Below, piece by piece: positions 8,998 to 17,435 of a DNA stretch of 64,000 bases; position 1 is the first letter of the stretch; each line of letters starts with the position of its first letter. The DNA is taken from assembly GCF_965283645.1 (NCBI RefSeq), contig NZ_CBDIPG010000001.1, positions 310,001-374,000 on the forward strand, read 5' to 3'. The stretch comes from Kordia sp965283645. Lineage in GTDB: Bacteria > Bacteroidota > Bacteroidia > Flavobacteriales > Flavobacteriaceae. The notes under the pieces are model-generated. The model ran no database searches, had not been told where the DNA came from, and worked only from the letters and a program-made list of their open reading frames with translations. Position numbers and translations under genes: made by a program.

Positions 8998-9546
8998 GTT
9001 AATATTTTCAATTTGCATTGCTTACCTGTGCATAAAAGAGTTAGGAAATATATAAAAATAATTATTCACATTATTCGTAGTATTAATAGTGATATAACTA
9101 TTGTAAAACCATATTTTTTTTACCGAAAAACCGTACTTAAAAATCAATTTATAATTATAACTTGATTCTGAAATCAAGTTATAAAAGAAAATACAGTAAA
9201 CAACTGATTATCAGTTATTTATACTGTTTTATGTATTTAAAATATTAAAAAAAGACCTGATTTAACATATTAGATATGATTCAATCAGGCCTAACTTAAA
9301 GTTAACTCTAAATAGTGAGCAACATAAGATGTCAATGTTCCTGCATTTTCGACGACACAGAACAATGACAAAACTTTTGTAAATATACAAAAATCTTCAA
9401 AATCACTTTCACTATCGAAAGAAACTCTAAAGTTAAGCGTGTTTTGGCAAGAATATTTTACTAATATTTATGTAAAATATAGCCCTCCTCAATAAGTCCA
9501 AAATAAGAGGAAATGGTTAATCACCAAATTGTTTAACTCATTGTAA
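8998..9546. other. Non-coding region upstream of the pseudogene, with conserved hairpin
   Basis: The first 220 bp are the duplicated upstream region of the isomerase gene. They include TTACCGAAAAACC near 9120, a perfect 13-bp hairpin at 9155-9184 (TTATAACTTGATT, loop CTGA) and the palindrome AACTGATTATCAGTT at 9202-9216. Beyond it, CCTGATT at 9256-9262 can pair with AATCAGG at 9283-9289 around an inner CATAT/ATATG pair. No gene was recognised. Confidence 0.6.
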
Positions 9547-9930
9547 ATGAGATTCAAATCTATGTTTTATCATAGTACGACAGTAAAAAAACAGATTAAG
9601 CACAAAATCATGAAGACTTTTATTAAATGGTTGTTTGTATCTTTTTCTATTATAAAAACTGCATTATTAAACATTTTAAAAAGCGTCAATAGTCTATTTA
9701 AAAACAAATTTCTTAAGGTTTATCGAATTATTCAAAAACTATTAGTAATCATATTACATAAATTAGTTCATCATATATTAATTAATACTGACCTAATCAA
9801 TGAAATCATTACTAATACATCAAATTCAGAAATAACATCTAAGTATAGTTTAATAGATATTTCGCTTGCCTTAACAATACATCTCGGTTATTTACTTTTA
9901 AAAGGTGTCTACAACAAAAGCTATAGGTAG
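9547..9930 (+). CDS. Hypothetical small protein, possibly membrane associated
   Basis: This is an open frame of 127 codons, or 106 codons from the more likely internal ATG at 9610 (MKTFIKWLFVSFSIIKTALL). The protein is rich in Ile, Leu and Lys, with two or three hydrophobic stretches, and resembles no family I know. It stands alone between the pseudogene region and the recQ terminator. The AT-rich composition means it could be a chance frame; nothing beyond its length supports it. Confidence 0.3.
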   Translation: MRFKSMFYHSTTVKKQIKHKIMKTFIKWLFVSFSIIKTALLNILKSVNSLFKNKFLKVYRIIQKLLVIILHKLVHHILINTDLINEIITNTSNSEITSKYSLIDISLALTIHLGYLLLKGVYNKSYR

Positions 9931-9987
9931 TTTGCATAATAGTTAAAGATCAAATATAAAAGTGGATATTGAAAAAGTACCTCCACA

Positions 9988-10016
9988 AAAAACCCAATCG
10001 ATATGATTGGGTTTTT
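9988..10016 (-). terminator. Intrinsic terminator after recQ (bidirectional)
   Basis: A perfect 12-bp stem (AAAAACCCAATC with GATTGGGTTTTT) and a 5-base loop lie 18 bp past the recQ stop codon. A and T tracts on the two sides allow use from either direction. Confidence 0.88.
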
Positions 10017-10033
10017 ATTTTTTTTATTTTTTA

Positions 10034-12241
10034 TTAATTTGCTACATCACTAATAAATTTGATACGATATAAGCGTAATTCTTCATCGTCATAATCACCA
10101 TCAAACTCTTCCATGGCATCAGAAATTTTATCACTTTCAGATTCTAGGAAATATTCATGAATTTCTTCTTGCTGGTCTTCATCCAAAACTTCATCAATCC
10201 AATAATTGATATTTAATTTGGTTCCGCTATATACAATTTGTTCCATTTCTTTAATAAAATCATTCATAGCCAGCCCTTTAGCAGAAGCAATATCATCTAA
10301 AGGAAGCTTTCTATCTACATTTTGAATAATGTACAATTTTAAAGCAGAATTAACACCTGTACTTTTCACTACTAAATCATCTGGTCTAATAATATCGTTT
10401 TCATCAACATACTTTGTAATGAATTCAATAAAATCTTTACCATATTTCTTGGCCTTTCCATCTCCTACTCCATGAATATTTTTCATTTCTTCTACGGAAA
10501 TTGGATATTTTAAAGCCATGTCTTCCAATGAAGGATCTTGAAACACTACAAAAGGCGGAACTCCTAAACGTTTAGAGACTTTCTTTCGTAAGTCTTTCAA
10601 CATATTCATCAACTTTTGATCTGCGACAGCGCCACCACCTTTAGAAGCAGTAATAATACTATCATTACTGGCATCATCAAAACTATGATCTTCTGTCATC
10701 ATAAATGAAGTTGGATTTTCCATAAAGGCTAATCCAGTTTCCGTAAGTTTTATGACACCATATGTTTCAATATCTTTTCTGAGTAAACCAGCAACTAATA
10801 TTTGACGAATTAACGCCATCCAGTATTTATTGTCATGTTCATTTCCAAGACCAAAAAATGGTTGCAAGTGTGTTTTGTGCGATTTAATCAAAGCATTTTC
10901 ATGTCCAACCAACACATTTACCACATTTCGTGATTTGTAGGTTTGCTTGGTATTTTGAATTGTTCTTAGCAATTCAACAACTTGATCCTGTGCTTCAACT
11001 TTCTTTTTCGGATAACGAACATTATCGTCCATATCTGCGCCTTCTCCATCATCTGGAAACTCTTCCCCGAAATAATGTAGTATAAATTTTCTTCTTGAAA
11101 TAGACGTTTCTGCATAGGCAACAACTTCCTGTAAAAGTGCATGACCAATTTCTTGCTCAGCAACAGGTTTTCCAGACATGAATTTTTCTAACTTCTCAAT
11201 ATCTTTATACGCATAAAAAGCCAAACAATGTCCTTCTCCTCCATCTCTTCCAGCACGTCCAGTTTCTTGATAATAACTTTCGATACTTTTTGGAATATCA
11301 TGATGAATTACAAAACGAACATCTGGTTTATCAATTCCCATCCCAAACGCAATGGTAGCAACAACTACATCACATTCTTCCATCAAAAACATATCTTGAT
11401 GTCTGGCACGCTTTTTCGGATCTAAACCAGCATGATATGGAACTGCGTTGATACCATTTACCTGTAAAACTTGCGCCAATTCTTCAACGCGTTTACGACT
11501 TAAGCAGTATACAATTCCACTTTTTCCTTGATTTTGTTTGATGAATCGTGTAATATCTGCATCTACATTTTTTCCTTTCGGACGAACTTCATAATACAGA
11601 TTAGGTCTGTTAAACGAAGCTTTAAATGTTCTTGCATCTGACATTCCTAAGTTTTTAAGAATATCTTCTTGTACTTTTGGAGTTGCCGTAGCAGTTAATC
11701 CAATAATAGGAATTTCCTGTCCTACGTTTTCAATTTTTTTGATGATATTTTTCAAATTCCTGTATTCAGGACGAAAATCATGTCCCCATTCTGAAATACA
11801 ATGGGCTTCATCAACAGCCATAAACGAAATTTGTACCGTTCGTAAAAACTCTACATTTTCTTCTTTCGTTAAGGATTCTGGCGCTACATACAATAATTTT
11901 GTAACACCATTTGTAATGTCTTCTTTTACTTGTTTTATCTCTGCTTTCGTAAGCGAAGAATTTAAAACATGGGCAATGCCGTTTTCTGAGGATATTCCTC
12001 GTAACGCATCCACTTGGTTCTTCATTAAGGCAATTAGGGGAGAAACAACAATAGCAGTACCTTCTTTCATTAATGCGGGTAATTGGTAACATAAAGATTT
12101 ACCGCCACCTGTTGGCATAATTACAAAGGCATTTTCATTGTTGATAATGCTTTTAATAACTTCTTCCTGTAGTCCCTTGAATTGACCGAACCCGAAGTGC
12201 TTCTTTAGTTCCTTGTGTAAGTCAATTTCCAATAAACTCAT
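10034..12241 (-). CDS. recQ: ATP-dependent DNA helicase RecQ
   Basis: This 735-residue SF2 helicase unwinds DNA 3' to 5' in recombination and repair. Motif I is MPTGGGKSLCYQLPA, motif II AVDEAHCISEWGHDFRPEY, and motif VI is in QETGRAGRDG. A winged-helix RQC region follows, then an HRDC domain (KRLGVPPFVVFQDPSLEDMA). The zinc-binding part of RQC is odd: the usual YCETxxCRR reads YAETSISRR and the CGxCDNC region reads DGEGADMDDN, so all four zinc cysteines are missing. The gene stands alone, divergent from kdsD. Confidence 0.96.
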   Translation of the reverse strand: MSLLEIDLHKELKKHFGFGQFKGLQEEVIKSIINNENAFVIMPTGGGKSLCYQLPALMKEGTAIVVSPLIALMKNQVDALRGISSENGIAHVLNSSLTKAEIKQVKEDITNGVTKLLYVAPESLTKEENVEFLRTVQISFMAVDEAHCISEWGHDFRPEYRNLKNIIKKIENVGQEIPIIGLTATATPKVQEDILKNLGMSDARTFKASFNRPNLYYEVRPKGKNVDADITRFIKQNQGKSGIVYCLSRKRVEELAQVLQVNGINAVPYHAGLDPKKRARHQDMFLMEECDVVVATIAFGMGIDKPDVRFVIHHDIPKSIESYYQETGRAGRDGGEGHCLAFYAYKDIEKLEKFMSGKPVAEQEIGHALLQEVVAYAETSISRRKFILHYFGEEFPDDGEGADMDDNVRYPKKKVEAQDQVVELLRTIQNTKQTYKSRNVVNVLVGHENALIKSHKTHLQPFFGLGNEHDNKYWMALIRQILVAGLLRKDIETYGVIKLTETGLAFMENPTSFMMTEDHSFDDASNDSIITASKGGGAVADQKLMNMLKDLRKKVSKRLGVPPFVVFQDPSLEDMALKYPISVEEMKNIHGVGDGKAKKYGKDFIEFITKYVDENDIIRPDDLVVKSTGVNSALKLYIIQNVDRKLPLDDIASAKGLAMNDFIKEMEQIVYSGTKLNINYWIDEVLDEDQQEEIHEYFLESESDKISDAMEEFDGDYDDEELRLYRIKFISDVAN

Positions 12242-12263
12242 TCTATCTTTTTACTATTTTACA

Positions 12264-12271
12264 TACATTTG
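12264..12271 (+). promoter_or_regulatory. Candidate flavobacterial -7 box (TACATTTG) for kdsD
   Basis: TACATTTG fits the Bacteroidota TAnnTTTG -7 element. It lies 56 bp before the TTG start of the kdsD gene. No clear TTG -33 element was seen at the usual distance, so the call is tentative. Confidence 0.35.
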
Positions 12272-12327
12272 CAATACACTAAAGATACTATTTTCTTTAG
12301 TAACCGCAATTTTTAAACTTATTCATT

Positions 12328-13296
12328 TTGAAATATAAAGATAGTATTATTAGTGTTGCCAAGCAAACCATTGAAACAGAATGTAATGCGATAAAAAATT
12401 TAATCTCCTTAATTGACGACGAGTTTGCAGAAGCTGTCTCATATATATACAATTCTAATGGTAGAGTTGTCGTTACAGGAATTGGAAAAAGTGCCAATAT
12501 TGCTACAAAAATCGTAGCTACGCTAAATTCTACAGGAACTCCTGCAATTTTTATGCATGCCGCAGATGCAATTCATGGAGATTTAGGAATTGTGCAAAAT
12601 GATGATACCGTAATTTGTATTTCTAAAAGCGGAAACACGCCAGAAATTAAAGTATTGGTACCGTTAATTAAAAATAGCAACAACAAATTAATAGCAATTA
12701 CCTCTAACAGAGAATCATTTTTAGGAACACAAGCAGATTATGTATTACATGCCTACGCAGAAAAAGAAGCTTGTCCAAATGGTTTAGCACCAACAACAAG
12801 TACAACGGCTCAATTAGTTTTAGGAGATGCACTGGCCATTTGTTTGTTAGAATTACGAGGATTTTCGAGTAAAGACTTTGCAAAATATCATCCTGGTGGC
12901 GCTTTGGGTAAAAAATTATATTTACGTGTAAACGATTTAGCATCTGTAAATCAAAAACCCAAAGTACACGCAAACAGTTCTGTAAAAGATGTTATTGTGG
13001 AAATCTCCAAAGGAATGTTAGGTGCAACTGCAGTTGTAAACGATTCAGAAGAAATTATTGGTGTAATTACGGATGGAGATATCCGACGAATGCTATCAAA
13101 CAATGACTTTATCGGAAACTTAAAAGCGAGCGATATTATGTCGTCCAATCCAAAACAAATTGCAAATGATGCAATGGCCGTGGAAGCTTTAGAAATTATG
13201 GAAGAAAACGGAATTTCACAATTAATGGTAGAAGACGCTGGAAAATATGCAGGAATCGTACATTTGCATGATTTAGTTAAAGAAGGAATCCTATAA
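12328..13296 (+). CDS. kdsD: Arabinose-5-phosphate isomerase, KpsF/GutQ (KdsD) family
   Basis: This 322-residue protein interconverts ribulose 5-phosphate and arabinose 5-phosphate, the first step to Kdo for lipopolysaccharide. An N-terminal SIS domain (VVTGIGKSANIATKIVATL, ICISKSGNTPE) is followed by two CBS domains (GVITDGDIRRML and GIVHLHDLVKEG). The start is TTG at 12328; no in-frame ATG gives a full-length protein. The stop codon overlaps the tatC start by one base, so the two genes are co-transcribed and probably translationally coupled. Length matches the family. Confidence 0.94.
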   Translation: MKYKDSIISVAKQTIETECNAIKNLISLIDDEFAEAVSYIYNSNGRVVVTGIGKSANIATKIVATLNSTGTPAIFMHAADAIHGDLGIVQNDDTVICISKSGNTPEIKVLVPLIKNSNNKLIAITSNRESFLGTQADYVLHAYAEKEACPNGLAPTTSTTAQLVLGDALAICLLELRGFSSKDFAKYHPGGALGKKLYLRVNDLASVNQKPKVHANSSVKDVIVEISKGMLGATAVVNDSEEIIGVITDGDIRRMLSNNDFIGNLKASDIMSSNPKQIANDAMAVEALEIMEENGISQLMVEDAGKYAGIVHLHDLVKEGIL

Positions 13297-14114
13297 TGAA
13301 GAAAAATAAAAATGAAATGTCATTCTTAGATCATTTAGAAGAACTAAGATGGCACCTTATCCGAAGCTTTGCCGCTATTTTTATCATTGCATGTGTTGTA
13401 TTTGTATACATGACTCCAATATATAACAACTTATTAATTGTTCATTTAGATGGAGATTTTGTTACCTACAAGTTTTTCTGTGAAGCATTTCAGTTAATCG
13501 GCGTAGAAAGTGATTTTTGTTCGTTAGTATTTGATGATAAATTGATCAATGTAGATGCTACAGGACAATTTACAATGGCAATTTGGACCTCATTAATTCT
13601 TGGACTCATATTTTCATTTCCATATATTATATATGAATTGTGGCGATTTATTGCGCCCGGATTAAGTCCGAAAGAACGAGGGAAGTCAAGGTGGTTTATC
13701 TTCCTAGCTTCACTTCTATTCTTTATTGGGTTGCTATTTAGCTATTACGTAATTATGCCAATGTCGTCGTTCTTCTTCTATAATTTTGAAATTACTGACA
13801 AAATTATAAATACCATCAAAGTTCAATCGCATATAAGTTTACTAACAAACACGTTATTAGGAGTTTCACTTGTGTTTGAATTGCCATTAGTGATCTATTT
13901 CCTATCGAGATTAGGACTAATCACACCAGCATTCTTACGAAAGTATAAAAAACATGCCATAGTGGTAGTATTGATTCTTGCCGCAGTAATTACACCACCA
14001 GATGTAGCAAGTCAGATTGTCGTTGCAATTCCAATATTAATCCTATATGAAATAGGAATCATCATATCAAAAAGAGTAGAAAAAAATTATAAAAAGAAAT
14101 TTAAAAATGGCTAA
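13296..14114 (+). CDS. tatC: Sec-independent protein translocase subunit TatC
   Basis: This 272-residue inner-membrane protein has about six transmembrane helices and the TatC hallmark near its N-terminus (MSFLDHLEELRWHLIRS). The FxxPxxxYELWRF-like segment is IYELWRFIAPGLSPKER. TatC binds twin-arginine signal peptides and forms the translocase with TatA. It overlaps kdsD by one base and the next gene by eight bases. Confidence 0.96.
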   Translation: MKKNKNEMSFLDHLEELRWHLIRSFAAIFIIACVVFVYMTPIYNNLLIVHLDGDFVTYKFFCEAFQLIGVESDFCSLVFDDKLINVDATGQFTMAIWTSLILGLIFSFPYIIYELWRFIAPGLSPKERGKSRWFIFLASLLFFIGLLFSYYVIMPMSSFFFYNFEITDKIINTIKVQSHISLLTNTLLGVSLVFELPLVIYFLSRLGLITPAFLRKYKKHAIVVVLILAAVITPPDVASQIVVAIPILILYEIGIIISKRVEKNYKKKFKNG

Positions 14115-14457
14115 TCAAGTAGACGAATTTAATGCCTATAGAGCTAAAATGAACGATAAAATTTTAGCAGACAATAATAAAGTTATCAAACGAATTTTTA
14201 ATTTAGATACAAATGCCTTTTCAGCAGGTGCTTTAGACGTAAAAACAAAGGAACTACTAGGTTTAGTAGCTTCTACGGTATTGCGTTGTGATGATTGTGT
14301 AAAATACCACTTAGAATCTTGCTACAAAGAAGGTTTGAGCAAAGAACAAGTTATGGAAACATTAAGTATTGCAACATTAATTGGCGGTACTATTGTAATT
14401 CCGCATTTGCGAAGAGCCTATGAATATTGGGAAGAATTGGAACAACAAAATGTGTAA
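14107..14457 (+). CDS. Carboxymuconolactone decarboxylase / AhpD-like protein
   Basis: This 116-residue all-helical protein carries the AhpD-type redox motif Cys61-x2-Cys64 with His68 (LRCDDCVKYHLESC) after KTKELLGLVAS. Such proteins act as thiol reductases or antioxidant partners; its substrate is not known. It overlaps tatC by eight bases in the kdsD-tatC operon. Confidence 0.88.
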   Translation: MANQVDEFNAYRAKMNDKILADNNKVIKRIFNLDTNAFSAGALDVKTKELLGLVASTVLRCDDCVKYHLESCYKEGLSKEQVMETLSIATLIGGTIVIPHLRRAYEYWEELEQQNV

Positions 14458-14525
14458 ATCGCTACGCTTTTGGATTCAAGATCGCTTTGCTGTTGGATTT
14501 TAGATTGCTTTGCTTTTTGAGTTTT
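14457..14525. repeat. Imperfect 23-bp direct repeats between operon and lptB
   Basis: Three imperfect units follow the stop codon of the AhpD-like gene. They share a core like GATCGCTTTGCTGTTGGATT, seen as ATCGCTACGCTTTTGGATT, then GATCGCTTTGCTGTTGGATT, then GATTGCTTTGCTTTTTGAG. No coding potential is apparent. They resemble the simple intergenic repeats common in flavobacterial genomes. Confidence 0.6.
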
Positions 14526-14632
14526 GACAATAGAAGCATCTTGCTAAACATTTAACCAAAGTTAATTTAGTATTAAAAAGTATCAGCGTTATACTGAAAT
14601 TAGTATTTTTACGCTAATAATGACCAAAATAT

Positions 14633-15373
14633 ATGATTTTAAAAGCCGATAGTATCATGAAGTCCTACAAAGGACGAAAAGTAGTAAAGGGAATTTCTCT
14701 TGAAGTAAATCAAGGGGAAATTGTTGGTTTGTTAGGTCCAAATGGAGCCGGAAAAACAACTTCTTTCTACATGATTGTAGGATTGATAAAACCTAACGGT
14801 GGAAAAATCTACTTGGATGACATGGAGATTACCAATTACCCAATGTACAAACGTGCACAAAACGGAATTGGATATTTAGCCCAAGAAGCTTCTGTATTTC
14901 GTAAATTAAGCATTGAAGATAACATCTTAAGTGTATTGCAATTGACCAAGTTGTCAAAAAAAGAACAACACATGAAAATGGAGTCGCTTATTGAGGAATT
15001 TGGCTTAGGGCATATTCGCAAAAACCGTGGAGATTTACTTTCAGGTGGAGAACGAAGACGTACTGAAATTGCACGCGCATTGGCAACAGATCCTAGTTTT
15101 GTATTGTTAGATGAACCTTTTGCTGGTGTTGATCCGGTTGCGGTAGAAGACATTCAACGAATCATTGCACATTTAAAAAATAAAAACATTGGCATCTTAA
15201 TTACGGATCACAACGTACAAGAAACACTGGCAATTACTGATAGAACTTATTTAATGTTTGAAGGAAACATCTTGAAAGCAGGAAAGCCAAGAGAATTGGC
15301 TGAAGATGAAATGGTTCGAAAAGTATATTTAGGTCAGAATTTTGAATTACGCGAAAAGAAATTAGATTTTTAA
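14633..15373 (+). CDS. lptB: LPS export ABC transporter ATP-binding protein LptB
   Basis: This 246-residue ABC ATPase drives extraction of lipopolysaccharide from the inner membrane with LptF and LptG. Walker A is LGPNGAGKTTSF, the signature motif is LLSGGERRR and Walker B is FVLLDEPFAGVD. The FAGVDPVAVEDIQ segment is the LptB-specific form of the D-loop region. It follows kdsD-tatC after a 175-bp gap and ends at a terminator shared with pssA. Confidence 0.95.
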   Translation: MILKADSIMKSYKGRKVVKGISLEVNQGEIVGLLGPNGAGKTTSFYMIVGLIKPNGGKIYLDDMEITNYPMYKRAQNGIGYLAQEASVFRKLSIEDNILSVLQLTKLSKKEQHMKMESLIEEFGLGHIRKNRGDLLSGGERRRTEIARALATDPSFVLLDEPFAGVDPVAVEDIQRIIAHLKNKNIGILITDHNVQETLAITDRTYLMFEGNILKAGKPRELAEDEMVRKVYLGQNFELREKKLDF

Positions 15374-15395
15374 GAATCAATCTTACATACATTAT

Positions 15396-15427
15396 AAAAC
15401 CGTTTGCAATGATTTGTAAGCGGTTTT
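15396..15427 (+). terminator. Intrinsic terminator between convergent lptB and pssA
   Basis: AAAACCG pairs with CGGTTTT, and the inner TTTGCAA and TTGTAAG pair with two wobbles, giving a 14-bp stem with a 4-base loop and a T tract. It lies 22 bp past the lptB stop codon and can serve both convergent genes. Confidence 0.75.
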
Positions 15428-15484
15428 TTTAGTTAAAAATTAAACTGATCAATTTATATTTTTTACTCAATACTAAGAAAGAAA

Positions 15485-16231
15485 CTACTTTTTAAACAAT
15501 GAGATCAATACATATAATAAGATGATAATTGGAATCGCTAAAAAGTGAAGAAATACTAACAGCAAGATACAAACTACCAAGAAAATGTATTTTGTCATAT
15601 TATTTTTAAAACTCCAATCTTTAAATTTTAACGCGAATAACGGAATGTTTGCATTTAGTAAGTAGCTACAAAGTACTGTCAATCCTATTAAAAACCATTT
15701 ATTCAACAAAATTGCATCAATAGTTGCACTTCCTTGATACATTAAAATTAATGGAAGAGAAATGATTAATAAAGTGTTTGCAGGCGTTGGCAATCCTATA
15801 AATGAAGAGGTTTGATTGTCGTCAATATTAAATTTTGCCAAACGATACGCTGAAGCCAACGTCACCATTAAACCAAATAATGGCAATATATGAACTTCGT
15901 TTTGAAACCAATGAACAGCATCTGACCACGAATGTCCATCGTTCACTTTCTCATGAATTCCCAATGATCTGTTAAACAACTGATACATAAAAATTCCAGG
16001 TACAATACCGCTTGTCACCATATCTGCCAACGAATCTAGTTGTAAACCCAATTCACTTTGTACTTTCAAAATTCTGGCAGCAAAGCCATCAAAAAAGTCA
16101 AAAAATATTCCTAAAAACACAAAAAATGCAGCAATTTCCAATTGGTTTTTCACAGCAAAAATAACAGCTAAACAACCACTGAATAGGTTTAAAAGTGTGA
16201 TAAAATTTGGAATATGTCTTTTAATGTTCAT
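15485..16231 (-). CDS. pssA: CDP-diacylglycerol-serine O-phosphatidyltransferase
   Basis: This 248-residue membrane protein makes phosphatidylserine from CDP-diacylglycerol and serine, on the way to phosphatidylethanolamine. The CDP-alcohol phosphotransferase motif DGxxARxxxxxxxxGxxxDSxxD is complete in FDGFAARILKVQSELGLQLD followed by SLADM. About seven hydrophobic helices are seen. It converges on lptB. Confidence 0.94.
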   Translation of the reverse strand: MNIKRHIPNFITLLNLFSGCLAVIFAVKNQLEIAAFFVFLGIFFDFFDGFAARILKVQSELGLQLDSLADMVTSGIVPGIFMYQLFNRSLGIHEKVNDGHSWSDAVHWFQNEVHILPLFGLMVTLASAYRLAKFNIDDNQTSSFIGLPTPANTLLIISLPLILMYQGSATIDAILLNKWFLIGLTVLCSYLLNANIPLFALKFKDWSFKNNMTKYIFLVVCILLLVFLHFLAIPIIILLYVLISLFKK

Positions 16232-16374
16232 AAATATGATTTTTTGTAAAAATAAATAAACTTTGCAAACTCAATCAAAAAGATTCGAAAATGTTACAGC
16301 AATAGGGACAATATCTATGAAATTTTTGAGTTTATTAGGTTAGAAAATCGCATATTTGTATAAAAATTATTCTC

Positions 16375-17433
16375 TTGAAAAAGTTATTACTCTGTCTCCT
16401 ACTCACAAGTGCCTATTTTGCCAACAGTCAAACTGTCGTGAAATATTCAAATGAATTTATGAATATTGGTGTTGATGCGGCGGCTTTTGGTATGGGAAAT
16501 GCTGTTGTTGCTAGTATTGACAATGTAAACTCAGGATATTGGAATCCCGCAGGATTAGTACAGTTAGAAGACAAACAACTCGCTTTAATGCACTCTAGCT
16601 ATTTTGCAAATATTGCTTTGTATGACTATGCCGCGTTTGCAATGCCTATTGATGATAGAAGTGCTTGGGGAATTTCATTAATTCGTTTTGGAGTTGATGA
16701 TATTTTAAATACTACACAATTAATTGACAGTCAAGGAAATATTGACTTTAACAGAATTAGCCTTTTTTCTACTGCTGATTACGGAATTACATTTTCATAC
16801 GCTCGTAAATTACCTGTACAAGGTTTAAATTATGGTATCAATGCGAAAGTAATTCGTAGGATTATTGGAGATTTTGCATCTTCTTGGGGATTTGGATTTG
16901 ATCTTGGATTACAATTTCAACATAAAGATTGGAAATTTGGTGTGATGGCACGCGATATTACGACAACCTTCAACACTTGGAGCATTGACGAAGATTTATT
17001 CAACAATGTAAGTGATCAAATTCCAGAACAAGATTTACCAGAAACAACGGAAATTACGATTCCTAAACTACAACTAGGAGTTGCGCGTTCATTTACATTT
17101 AATTATGACTATACATTAACTGCTGAAGTTGATTTAAATATGCGTTTTGCACAAACAAATGATATCATATCTACTTCATTTGCAAGTATTACGCCTGCTG
17201 TCGGATTGCAATTTGCATACACAGACTTAGTGTTTTTAAGAGCTGGTGTTGGAAATTTTCAAAACGAAAACAATTTTGGTTCAGAATCATTAACGTTTCA
17301 ACCTAATTTAGGAATTGGATTCAAATACAAAGGAATTCAAGTTGATTACGCATTAACAGACATTGGAGATCAAAGTGCGGCTGTATATTCAAATGTATTT
17401 TCACTTAAAATTGATTGGAGTTTATTCAGATAA
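16375..17433 (+). CDS. PorV/PorQ family protein (type IX secretion-associated, PorV2-like)
   Basis: This 352-residue protein has a signal peptide (KKLLLCLLLTSAYFANSQ) and an outer-membrane beta-barrel of the FadL/PorV kind, with SGYWNPAGLVQL near the start as in PorV and PorQ proteins. PorV-type proteins shuttle type IX secretion cargo at the outer membrane. The start appears to be TTG at 16375. The Lnb-like gene follows after two bases, so the pair is likely co-transcribed. The member of the family is less sure than the family itself. Confidence 0.85.
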   Translation: MKKLLLCLLLTSAYFANSQTVVKYSNEFMNIGVDAAAFGMGNAVVASIDNVNSGYWNPAGLVQLEDKQLALMHSSYFANIALYDYAAFAMPIDDRSAWGISLIRFGVDDILNTTQLIDSQGNIDFNRISLFSTADYGITFSYARKLPVQGLNYGINAKVIRRIIGDFASSWGFGFDLGLQFQHKDWKFGVMARDITTTFNTWSIDEDLFNNVSDQIPEQDLPETTEITIPKLQLGVARSFTFNYDYTLTAEVDLNMRFAQTNDIISTSFASITPAVGLQFAYTDLVFLRAGVGNFQNENNFGSESLTFQPNLGIGFKYKGIQVDYALTDIGDQSAAVYSNVFSLKIDWSLFR

Positions 17434-17435
17434 TA

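Noticed and set aside
11739..12089. 116-codon plus-strand frame
   Set aside because: Antisense to the conserved helicase motifs of recQ.
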